A DNA stretch of 23,316 bases. Source: Prevotella sp. Lineage in GTDB: Bacteria; Bacteroidota; Bacteroidia; Bacteroidales; Bacteroidaceae. The DNA lies in assembly GCA_017442765.1 (NCBI GenBank), contig JAFRZC010000017.1:1-23316 (forward strand), given 5' to 3'. Shown here piece by piece: positions 15,003 to 22,006 of the stretch; position 1 is the stretch's first letter, and each line of letters starts with the position of its first letter. A program made the position numbers and the translations under genes. A model generated the notes under the pieces. That model saw nothing but the letters and a program-made list of their open reading frames with translations, searched no databases and had not been told where the DNA came from.

Positions 15003-15010
15003 TACTTTTG
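15003..15010 (+). promoter_or_regulatory. Predicted -7 box for the exported protein gene at 15020
   Basis: TACTTTTG matches TAnnTTTG. It ends 9 bp before the ATG, so the transcript would have a very short leader or none. The surrounding CGTACTTTTGCGGACGA is almost identical to the DUF3078 gene promoter. Confidence 0.55.
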
Positions 15011-15019
15011 CGGACGATT

Positions 15020-15664
15020 ATGCATTATGCATTATTTAGAAAGCTCCTATTGGCCTTTTGCCTATGCCAGTTGTCGTCTGCTGCCATCTTTGCACAGACG
15101 CCGATAGCCAACCGCGTAAGGGGCATGGAAAAATCCTTGCCGAAGGAGGCCTTTGTGATAGCCCGCTATACCGACGACCGCCGCCACTGCCTGTACTACA
15201 AGATAGGCGACCGCCTGTTCAAGTACGACGTGCTCGACGGCATAAAAACCGACCTCACCATCTCGCCCTCCGGCTATACAAGAATCATCAACATCTGGAT
15301 TAACGACAACCACCGCTATCTCATCGTGGCCATCGACCGGCGCGGCCTCACGGAGACCTATCTCGAGAACGGCCAGGAGCTATGGCGCATAGACACCTAC
15401 TCTGGGCGGCGGATGAAAATCGGTACAGGCTACAAAATAGCCTTACGAGGAGAAAAGCCCTGGCTCAAGCAGTCGCATTATATTATCAGCAAAGCCTCGC
15501 GATGTCTGAACCCCAAAGAGCCGATGAAAGAACGCAACTGGATGATTCGCGACCATTACTTCGACATGGAAGGCCTTCCCATCACCATCACCGACGAATA
15601 CCGCTACGGCACGTCTCCCGCCCCCTACCCCACGGAGGAAAACGTCAACGTGAAATTCAAGTAA
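15020..15664 (+). CDS. Exported protein of unknown function
   Basis: The protein is 214 aa from the ATG at 15020. An in-frame TTG at 15008 is rejected because it lies inside the -7 box. A signal peptide spans residues 1-26 (MHYALFRKLLLAFCLCQLSSAAIFAQ). The mature part reads like a few beta-propeller-type strands (HCLYYKIGDRLFKYDVLDG, YLIVAIDRRGLTETYL, WRIDTYSGRRMKIGTGYKIA), followed by a tail with EYRYGTSPAPYP. I do not recognise the family. The first residues (MHYAL) come from an AT-rich repeat. It is divergent from topB and convergent with the DUF5715 gene, 7 bp away. Confidence 0.75.
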   Translation: MHYALFRKLLLAFCLCQLSSAAIFAQTPIANRVRGMEKSLPKEAFVIARYTDDRRHCLYYKIGDRLFKYDVLDGIKTDLTISPSGYTRIINIWINDNHRYLIVAIDRRGLTETYLENGQELWRIDTYSGRRMKIGTGYKIALRGEKPWLKQSHYIISKASRCLNPKEPMKERNWMIRDHYFDMEGLPITITDEYRYGTSPAPYPTEENVNVKFK

Positions 15665-15671
15665 TCGCCGA

Positions 15672-16490
15672 TTATCTTACCGTAATGTGGAAACAACCCT
15701 GCTTCCGCTCATGCTTGACATAGCATCGCCCATTCTCCCGCATGTCTCTGAGCACCTCTGAGAGCACCCGCTTGAGCGTGTCGCTCTCGGCACGGTCGCT
15801 ACACGTGTCGCACGCGGCCACGCGCTTAAAGCGGTTGTAGCTGATGTCGAACGTAGTGGCAAAGAGATGACACGACCGCTCTGTGGCGTTGCGGTTGTGA
15901 CCTCGAAGCCTGTTCACGTCATCCCCTGTGCGCAATACACTCGACACCACAAAACGGTGCAAGGGAACCTGTTTAACCTGTAAGCTGTCGAAAAAAGCAC
16001 GCCCCATGTCGTGCAGCAGCAATGCCGCCTTTGGCACAAGATATGGAATGCTGCGCTTGAGTGAGTCAACATAATAGAAGGGGCTGAAGCCGACATAGAC
16101 CAGTCGCTCCCCCTCACGCTCCATTGCCTCTTCCCGGCTCATTGCAGGCCTGATGCCATATTGGACGGCAGCCGTGAGCTGAAGGTCGTTGGTATCGGGG
16201 AACGCCTCGGCATAGCTGCGCACGCCGCGAACAGGATGGGCGGGAGACAAATCCCGGATGGTAGGGAAGCCTTCCCTCGGGGAGGTTTGGAGGGGGCTTA
16301 CGGCATTCGTGTCGATAGCATAGCCGCCAATGCTGTCGGGCGCAGCCGAACCCGCAACCGAGCCGTGACCATCGATAAAAACAGCACGCACCAAGGCCAG
16401 CACCACCACCGCAATACCGAACCCCTGCAAATATCTTCGCTGGTGTTTCTTATTCTTCTCTGGCGCGGCCTGTTGTCTTTCCGTGTTCAT
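15672..16490 (-). CDS. DUF5715 family protein, possible M15-like zinc peptidase
   Basis: The protein is 272 aa from the ATG at 16490. The frame is open to 16550, but the -7 box at 16524-16531 lies downstream of that point, so 16490 is chosen. One membrane segment is at about 22-38 (QGFGIAVVVLALVRAVF), so the rest is probably periplasmic. The conserved part runs from about 135 to 272: FSPFYYVDSLKRSIPYLVPKA, RTGDDVNRLRGHNRNATERSCHLFATTFDISY (in part) and CFHITV. H208, D215 and H268 fit an M15-type SxHx6D...H zinc site, but the usual Glu three residues before the last His is absent. Residues 64-75 come from a GC-rich repeat. Confidence 0.75.
   Translation of the reverse strand: MNTERQQAAPEKNKKHQRRYLQGFGIAVVVLALVRAVFIDGHGSVAGSAAPDSIGGYAIDTNAVSPLQTSPREGFPTIRDLSPAHPVRGVRSYAEAFPDTNDLQLTAAVQYGIRPAMSREEAMEREGERLVYVGFSPFYYVDSLKRSIPYLVPKAALLLHDMGRAFFDSLQVKQVPLHRFVVSSVLRTGDDVNRLRGHNRNATERSCHLFATTFDISYNRFKRVAACDTCSDRAESDTLKRVLSEVLRDMRENGRCYVKHERKQGCFHITVR
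16267..16299. repeat. GC-rich palindromic repeat inside the DUF5715 gene
   Basis: AAGCC (16267-16271) pairs with GGCTT (16295-16299). Inside, CCTTCCCTCGGGGAGG is a near-palindrome, followed by TTTGGAGGGGG. It resembles the 4166-4208 element in composition and layout. It is in frame and encodes SPLQTSPREGFP in a linker. Confidence 0.7.
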
Positions 16491-16523
16491 TATTGCTTGC
16501 CTTTGTCTTTCTGACTGCGGTTG

Positions 16524-16531
16524 CAAAAGTA
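16524..16531 (-). promoter_or_regulatory. Predicted -7 box for the DUF5715 gene
   Basis: TACTTTTG on the minus strand lies about 34 bp upstream of the ATG at 16490. A TTTG lies 16 bp further upstream (16548-16551), which is shorter than the usual 19-21 bp spacing. Confidence 0.5.
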
Positions 16532-16576
16532 CATAAAAAAATCGAGACAAACGACTGAAAAGATGAAGAAAAAGGC

Positions 16577-16752
16577 GAAAGACGAGCTTTCATAAACTGA
16601 AAAACGGTCTTTCGTAATCCGAAAGTTTGTCTTTCACAAAGTAATATATATTATATTACCGAGTAATATATATTATTTTACTGAGTAATATATATTATAT
16701 TACCGAGCAATATATATTATATTACTTTGTGAAAGTTATTCTTTTGCGTTGT
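16577..16752. repeat. 22-bp-phased tandem array, locus 3, with long palindromic core
   Basis: Eight units of exactly 22 bp start at 16577, 16599, 16621, 16643, 16665, 16687, 16709 and 16731. The outer units start with GAAAG or GAAAA and mostly contain a CTTTC (GAAAG-N5-CTTTC in two of them). The four inner units are AATATATATTATATTAC-like, each near-palindromic. CTTTCACAAAGTAATATA (from 16631) is the inverted repeat of TATATTACTTTGTGAAAG (to 16737), so the whole core could form a long hairpin or cruciform. It lies in the 488-bp gap between the divergent DUF5715 and phoH genes. No gene is seen in this gap apart from a possible 22-codon leader ORF. Confidence 0.8.
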
Positions 16753-16833
16753 GAGGACTTGTCGATTGCAATATAACAAGGAGCGAACAGGAACAAACAT
16801 TCGAAAATGCAGATGAAAAAGTCAACTTTTTCT

Positions 16834-16868
16834 TTTGCATTCTGCTCACTTATTTAATTGTAACTTTG
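16834..16868 (+). promoter_or_regulatory. Promoter-like copy P1 upstream of phoH
   Basis: TTTG (16834-16837) and TAACTTTG (16861-16868) are 23 bp apart, longer than usual. The segment TTTTGCATTCTGCTCA...TAACTTTG is an imperfect duplicate of P2 with a 4-bp insertion. A short ORF (ATG 16873 to TAA 16941, 22 aa) follows. Confidence 0.45.
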
Positions 16869-16921
16869 ACTAATGTCGAAGGTACTTTCATTAGAGAATA
16901 AAAACAAAAATGTATTTTTGT

Positions 16922-16952
16922 TTTGTATTCTGCTCATTTAATCGTAACTTTG
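16922..16952 (+). promoter_or_regulatory. Predicted phoH promoter P2
   Basis: TTTG (16922-16925), a 19-bp spacer and TAACTTTG (16945-16952) match the consensus. The start of transcription would fall near 16959, shortly before the chosen TTG start codon. Confidence 0.65.
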
Positions 16953-16978
16953 CCGAAGTTTTTAACTGCACAAGACCA

Positions 16979-17938
16979 TTGACAGAGAAGCATATTATAT
17001 TAGAGGAGGTTGACCCCGCAGCATTCCATGGGGTCAACAACGGGCATTTGCAGATGCTCAAGTCGCTCTACCCGAAGTTGCGCATTGTGGCACGCGGCAA
17101 CGTCATCAAGCTGTTAGGCGACGAAGAAGAGATGATCCGTTTCGAGAAACACGCGGAGCTGATGCGCCAACATCTGCTGCGCTATAATGTCATCAACACC
17201 GAGGACATCGTTGATCTGTACCACGGTGGCAAGACGAAAGCCGAAGCCGTGAAGGGCGTGGTGGCCTACAGCGTCTCAGGACGGCCCATCAAAAGCCGCT
17301 CGGAGAACCAGCAGAAGCTGATCGACAGCTTCGAGCAGAACGATATGCTCTTTGCCATAGGACCTGCGGGAACGGGCAAGACCTATCTGTCGATAGCCCT
17401 GGCCGTGAGGGCACTGAAGGAGAAGGCCGCCAAGCGCATCATCCTCTCGCGCCCCGCCGTTGAGGCAGGTGAGAAGCTGGGGTTCCTGCCGGGCGACATG
17501 AAGGACAAGATCGACCCCTACCTGCAACCCTTGTACGATGCGCTTGAGGACATGCTGCCACTGGCACGGCTCCAGGACATGATGGAGAAACATATCATAC
17601 AGATTGCACCATTGGCCTTCATGCGCGGCCGCACGCTGTCGGATGCCGTGGTCATCCTCGACGAGGCGCAGAACACCACCCCTGCCCAGATGCGCATGTT
17701 CCTCACGCGCATGGGATGGAACACAAAGATGATTGTCACGGGCGACACCTCGCAGATCGACCTTCCGAAACCGCAAAAGAGCGGACTCATCGAGTCCCTA
17801 TATATATTAAAAGGTGTGGAGGGCATCGGTGTGGTGGAACTGACCAAGAAGGACATTGTGCGCCACAGGCTCGTCACCCGCATCGTCAACGCATACGAAC
17901 AACACGACTATAAAGATGAATACACTGACAACAACTGA
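16979..17938 (+). CDS. phoH: PhoH family ATPase (PhoH-like/YbeZ)
   Basis: The 319-aa protein is a predicted RNA-linked ATPase. [20 protein letters not shown] is at the N-terminus, followed by a KH-like segment ([18 protein letters not shown]). The ATPase core has Walker A GPAGTGKT (128-135), [16 protein letters not shown], Walker [12 protein letters not shown] (about 225-233) and [11 protein letters not shown]. The frame is open from an ATG at 16910, but promoter P2 lies downstream of it and those codons translate promoter sequence. The TTG at 16979 gives the usual N-terminus ([11 protein letters not shown]), so it is preferred. The end overlaps purC by 23 bp, implying an operon. Confidence 0.9.
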   Translation: MTEKHIILEEVDPAAFHGVNNGHLQMLKSLYPKLRIVARGNVIKLLGDEEEMIRFEKHAELMRQHLLRYNVINTEDIVDLYHGGKTKAEAVKGVVAYSVSGRPIKSRSENQQKLIDSFEQNDMLFAIGPAGTGKTYLSIALAVRALKEKAAKRIILSRPAVEAGEKLGFLPGDMKDKIDPYLQPLYDALEDMLPLARLQDMMEKHIIQIAPLAFMRGRTLSDAVVILDEAQNTTPAQMRMFLTRMGWNTKMIVTGDTSQIDLPKPQKSGLIESLYILKGVEGIGVVELTKKDIVRHRLVTRIVNAYEQHDYKDEYTDNN

Positions 17939-18872
17939 TTTCCATTTCGACGGACAAAAGAGTGTTTACCACGGAAAAGTCCGCGATGTGTATAACCTGA
18001 ACGACGACCTTATCGTCATGATTGCCACCGACCGCATCTCGGCTTTCGACGTGGTGCTGCCCAAGGGTATTCCCTACAAGGGGCAGGTACTCAACCAGAT
18101 AGCCGCCGACTTCCTCGACCGCACAGCCGACATCTGCCCCAACTGGAAGCTGGCAACCCCCGACCCGATGGCAACCATAGGACTGAAATGCGAGGGATTC
18201 CGCGTGGAGATGATTATCCGCTCCATCCTTACAGGGTCGGCGTGGCGAGCCTATAAAGCCGGCAAGCGCGAACTGTGCGGAGTGCCCCTGCCCGACGGCA
18301 TGAAGGAGAACGAGCGATTCCCCGAGCCCATCATCACTCCGACGACAAAGTCCGACGAGGGTCACGACATGGACATTTCGCGCGAGGAAATCATCCGTCA
18401 AGGATTGGTGAGCGAGGAAGACTACGCCATCATGGAAGACTATACCCAAAAAATATTCCGTCGCGGACAGGAGATTGCCGCCGAGCACGGACTTATCCTC
18501 GTCGATACGAAATACGAGTTTGGCAAGCGCGACGGAAAGGTCTATCTCATTGACGAGATCCACACGCCCGACTCCAGTCGCTACTTCTATGCTGACGGCT
18601 ACGAGGATAAGCTCAGGAAGGGTGAGCCTCAACGGCAGTTGTCAAAGGAGTTTGTTCGCCAATGGCTCATCGACAGGGGATTCATGAATCAGCCGGGACA
18701 GGTGATGCCTGAGATAACCGACGAATACGCCCAGCAGGTCAGCGAGCGCTACATTGAGCTCTACGAGCACATCACAGGCAAGACGTTCGTCCGCACGGCA
18801 CAGGATGAAAATCTTGCCGCCCGCATCGAGCGTAATTGTAAGGAAGCAATCTTAAACCTTAAAAACTCATAA
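17916..18872 (+). CDS. purC: SAICAR synthetase (phosphoribosylaminoimidazole-succinocarboxamide synthase)
   Basis: The 318-aa enzyme joins CAIR and aspartate with ATP in purine synthesis. Family segments include [77 protein letters not shown] and [13 protein letters not shown]. An upstream in-frame ATG at 17856 lies inside phoH and gives an unrelated N-terminus. The ATG at 17916 gives the family start ([20 protein letters not shown]). It overlaps the phoH end by 23 bp, so translation is probably coupled. The length is normal. Confidence 0.96.
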   Translation: MNTLTTTDFHFDGQKSVYHGKVRDVYNLNDDLIVMIATDRISAFDVVLPKGIPYKGQVLNQIAADFLDRTADICPNWKLATPDPMATIGLKCEGFRVEMIIRSILTGSAWRAYKAGKRELCGVPLPDGMKENERFPEPIITPTTKSDEGHDMDISREEIIRQGLVSEEDYAIMEDYTQKIFRRGQEIAAEHGLILVDTKYEFGKRDGKVYLIDEIHTPDSSRYFYADGYEDKLRKGEPQRQLSKEFVRQWLIDRGFMNQPGQVMPEITDEYAQQVSERYIELYEHITGKTFVRTAQDENLAARIERNCKEAILNLKNS

Positions 18873-18945
18873 CTCATCTTTCATTTTTCATTAAAGGAGT
18901 TAAGGAGTTAAGACGATAGTGAAATTATGAATTATCAATTAACTT

Positions 18946-19698
18946 ATGGCACAATTTAATGCAAAAGAAGTGAAGAACCAGGTAGTGCGATGGATTCGCG
19001 ACTGGTTCGAGGAAAACGGCAAGGGCTGTAACGCCGTCATCGGCATCTCGGGCGGCAAGGACAGCAGCGTCGTCGCCGCGCTATGTGCGGAGGCACTGGG
19101 CAAAGACCGTGTCATCGGTGTGACCATGCCCAACGGTGTGCAGAAAGACATTGCCGACAGCCTACGGCTCATTGAGCATTTGGGCATACACCATTGCAAC
19201 GTGAATATTGGCGACACCTGCCAGACACTGATGGCCGCGGTTGGCGAGGAGCTTTCAAAAACAGGCGTTGAGGTTTCCGCGCAAACCACCATCAACCTGC
19301 CGCCACGAGTGCGCATGACCACACTCTACGCTATCTCCCAGTCGATGAACGGGCGAGTGGCCAACACCTGCAACCTGTCGGAAGACTGGGTGGGCTACTC
19401 CACACGCTACGGCGATGCCGCAGGCGACTTCTCACCCCTCGGCGGGCTGACGGTCGGCGAGGTCGTTGCCATAGGCAAAGAGCTGGGACTTCCCGTCGAG
19501 CTGGTGGAGAAGACTCCCTCCGACGGCCTTTGCGGAAAAACCGACGAGGACAATCTCGGATTCACCTACGCCACCCTAGACCGCTACATCCGTACCGGCC
19601 AATGCGACGACCCCGAAATAAAGGCCCTTATTGATGACAAGCACAAGAAAAACCTTTTCAAGCTGAAACCCATACCACACTTTATAATTGAAAATTGA
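18946..19698 (+). CDS. nadE: Ammonia-dependent NAD(+) synthetase
   Basis: The 250-aa enzyme amidates deamido-NAD using ATP and ammonia. The PP-loop SGGKDSS is at 35-41. TCNLSEDWVGYSTRYGDAAGDFSPLGGLTVGEV and EKTPSDGLCGKTDEDNLGF (each in part) are signature segments. There is no glutaminase domain. It lies 73 bp after purC; the gap has AAGGAGTTAAGGAGTTAAG iterations and no clear promoter, so it may be read through from phoH-purC. The last codons (IEN, stop) are made by an ATTGAAAATTG repeat that continues into the following gap. Confidence 0.95.
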   Translation: MAQFNAKEVKNQVVRWIRDWFEENGKGCNAVIGISGGKDSSVVAALCAEALGKDRVIGVTMPNGVQKDIADSLRLIEHLGIHHCNVNIGDTCQTLMAAVGEELSKTGVEVSAQTTINLPPRVRMTTLYAISQSMNGRVANTCNLSEDWVGYSTRYGDAAGDFSPLGGLTVGEVVAIGKELGLPVELVEKTPSDGLCGKTDEDNLGFTYATLDRYIRTGQCDDPEIKALIDDKHKKNLFKLKPIPHFIIEN

Positions 19699-19756
19699 AA
19701 ATTGATAATTGAAAATTATGATTAGTTTGACTATCGCCCATTAACTCCTAATAATC

Positions 19757-21925
19757 ATGAAACATAAACAATTTATTCTTGCCCTTGCCCTGATGCTTTT
19801 GGCAGGCGCGGGCAATACCATTGCACAGGAAATGATCGGTAAACAAAACATTAAACTCACGGGCGACCTGATGACCCCTGAGGCACTTTGGGCAATGGGG
19901 CGCATCAGCAGCTATGCGGCCTCGCCTGATGGTAAGCAGATTGTCTATCAGGTGGGTTATTATAGTGTGAAACAAAACAAGAGCCACCATGTGCTCTACG
20001 TGATGAACGCTGACGGAACAAACAACAAGCTGCTCACCACAACGGCCAAGAACGAGACCGACGCGGCATGGATCGACGGCGGTCGGCGCATAGCCTTCCT
20101 CTCCGAAGGACAGGTGTGGAGCATGACTCCCGACGGAACCGACCGCCGGCAGCTCACACGCGACGAGACTGAAATAGAGGGTTTCAAGTTCTCGCCCGAC
20201 GGCAAGCACATCATCCTCATCAAGTCGCTCTCCTATCACGGCAGTATTCAGGAAAATCCGAAAGACCTGCCGAAAGCCACCGGCCGCCGCATAACCGACC
20301 TGAACTACCGCCACTGGGATCACTACGTGGAGTCCATCCCCCACCCCTTCGTGGCCGAGGTGGCCGCTGACGGTACTGTCGGCGCAGGCATCGACGTGCT
20401 CGAAGGCGAGCCCTACGAGTGTCCGATGGCACCTTTCGGCGGCATCGAACAACTCGACTGGAGTACCGACTCGAAAGCTGTCGCCTACACCTGCCGCAAG
20501 AAAGAAGGCGTGGAATATGCCATCTCAACCGATTCCGACATCTACCTGTATGACATCGCCACGCACACGACAAAGAACCTCTGCAAGCCCGAAGGCTACA
20601 TAGAGCCCCAGAGCGACCCGACGAAGACGATGGCCGGCCAACCTGTAAACCATCAACAGGGCGACATGAACGTCGGCTACGACCAGAACCCGAAGTTCTC
20701 GCCCGACGGGAAATATGTGGCCTGGCTCTCGATGCAGCGAAACGGCTACGAGAGCGACCGCCAGCGCCTTTGCGTCTATGACCTTGCGACAGGCGCGAAG
20801 ACCTATGTGACGGAGGCATTCGACTCCAACGTCGACGACTTCTGCTGGTCAGACACCAAGGACGCGCCACTCTATTTCATCGGCGTATGGCACGCGACAG
20901 AGAACCTCTATTCCACCAGTCTCAAGGGCGAGGTGCGCCGGCTCACCGACAACTGGGCAGACTTTGGCTCTATTCAGATGCTGAACAACGGGAAACAGCT
21001 CGTGGCAGAACGTCACAGCCATGTCGAAGCCGCCGACCTCTATCTCGTCACCCCGGGCAAAGAGCCGAAGAAGACCAAGATAGAACAGATAACCCGTGAG
21101 AACGAGCATATCTTCTCCCTGCTTGCCAAGCCCACCATTCAGCAGCGATGGGTTGCCACCACCGACGGCGGGCAGATGCTCTACTGGATTATCCTGCCCC
21201 CGCATTTCGATGCCTCGAGGAAATATCCCACCCTGCTCTTCTGCGAGGGCGGTCCCCAAAGCCCCGTCAGCCAGTTCTGGTCGTACCGGTGGAACTTCAT
21301 GATCATGGCCTCGCAGGGCTATGTCGTCATCGCCCCCAACCGTCACGGTCTGCCAGGCTTCGGCTCGGCGTGGTGCGAGGAGATATCGGGCGACTGGACA
21401 GGGCAATGCATGAGCGACTACCTCACCGCCATCGACGATGCCGCCACACACCTGCCATACGTTGACCGCGACCGTCTGGGAGCTGTGGGAGCCTCGTTCG
21501 GCGGATTCAGCGTCTATTATCTCGCAGGCCATCACGACAAACGCTTCAAGTGCTTCATTGCCCACGACGGCGCGTTCAACCTCGAATCCATGTACACCGA
21601 TACCGAGGAAGTGTGGTTCTCCAACTGGGAGTACGACGACGCCTATTGGAACAAAGACCAGACTGCCCGCGCCCGCAAGACCTACGAGAACTCGCCCCAC
21701 CGCTTCGTCGATAAGTGGGACACGCCCATCCTCTGTATCCATGGTGAGAAAGACTACCGCATCAATGCCAACCAAGGCTTCGGAGCGTTCAACGCCGCCC
21801 GTCTGCGCGGCATTCCCGCCGAGCTGCTCATCTTCCCCGACGAGAACCACTGGGTGCTCAAGCCCCAGAACGGCATTCTCTGGCAACGCACGTTCTTCAG
21901 CTGGCTCGACCGCTGGCTGAAATAA
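19757..21925 (+). CDS. dpp5: DPP5-like S9 family dipeptidyl-peptidase
   Basis: The 722-aa periplasmic serine peptidase has a signal peptide (residues 1-23, ending NTIA). PD40-type propeller strands run from about 40 to 460 (AASPDGKQIVYQ, FKFSPDGKHIILI, PKFSPDGKYVAWLS). The C-terminal alpha/beta-hydrolase domain carries S580 (GASFGGFS), D666 (GEKDYR) and H698 (DENHWV). The spacing, 86 and 32 residues, is close to P. gingivalis DPP5. CEGGPQSPVSQFWSYRWNF, APNRHGLPGFG and AGHHDKRF also match that enzyme as I recall it. DPP5 removes dipeptides with hydrophobic residues from peptides, feeding amino-acid uptake. Confidence 0.92.
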   Translation: MKHKQFILALALMLLAGAGNTIAQEMIGKQNIKLTGDLMTPEALWAMGRISSYAASPDGKQIVYQVGYYSVKQNKSHHVLYVMNADGTNNKLLTTTAKNETDAAWIDGGRRIAFLSEGQVWSMTPDGTDRRQLTRDETEIEGFKFSPDGKHIILIKSLSYHGSIQENPKDLPKATGRRITDLNYRHWDHYVESIPHPFVAEVAADGTVGAGIDVLEGEPYECPMAPFGGIEQLDWSTDSKAVAYTCRKKEGVEYAISTDSDIYLYDIATHTTKNLCKPEGYIEPQSDPTKTMAGQPVNHQQGDMNVGYDQNPKFSPDGKYVAWLSMQRNGYESDRQRLCVYDLATGAKTYVTEAFDSNVDDFCWSDTKDAPLYFIGVWHATENLYSTSLKGEVRRLTDNWADFGSIQMLNNGKQLVAERHSHVEAADLYLVTPGKEPKKTKIEQITRENEHIFSLLAKPTIQQRWVATTDGGQMLYWIILPPHFDASRKYPTLLFCEGGPQSPVSQFWSYRWNFMIMASQGYVVIAPNRHGLPGFGSAWCEEISGDWTGQCMSDYLTAIDDAATHLPYVDRDRLGAVGASFGGFSVYYLAGHHDKRFKCFIAHDGAFNLESMYTDTEEVWFSNWEYDDAYWNKDQTARARKTYENSPHRFVDKWDTPILCIHGEKDYRINANQGFGAFNAARLRGIPAELLIFPDENHWVLKPQNGILWQRTFFSWLDRWLK

Positions 21926-21936
21926 AAACGCGAAAA

Positions 21937-21968
21937 TTTGGCATTTCACTCCTTTTTTTGTACTTTTG
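21937..21968 (+). promoter_or_regulatory. Predicted promoter of the MFS gene
   Basis: TTTG (21937-21940), a 20-bp spacer and TACTTTTG (21961-21968) make a full Bacteroidetes promoter about 40 bp upstream of the ATG. A T-run (21953-21959) before it may help end the preceding transcript. Confidence 0.7.
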
Positions 21969-22006
21969 CAGGCAAATTAAAATAAGACAAGATCAGATAA
22001 GAAAAA

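Larger units (their letters stand above)
14909..15036. repeat. AT-rich ATGCATTATGAATTATG-like repeats in the topB divergent gap
   Basis: Three clusters (about 14909-14928, 14961-14999 and 15018-15036) carry ATAATGCATTAT, TAATTCATAATTCATGATGCATAAT and ATGCATTATGCATTATT in pieces. They interleave with the two divergent -7 boxes. The rightmost cluster supplies the start codon and first residues of the next gene. Confidence 0.65.

Noticed and set aside
16910..16978. Longer N-terminus of PhoH from the ATG at 16910
   Set aside because: The canonical promoter P2 (16922-16952) lies downstream of this ATG, and the encoded residues are a translation of promoter sequence.
20849..21949. 366-codon antisense frame opposite the DPP5-like gene
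   Set aside because: Shadow frame. The plus strand encodes conserved peptidase motifs throughout.
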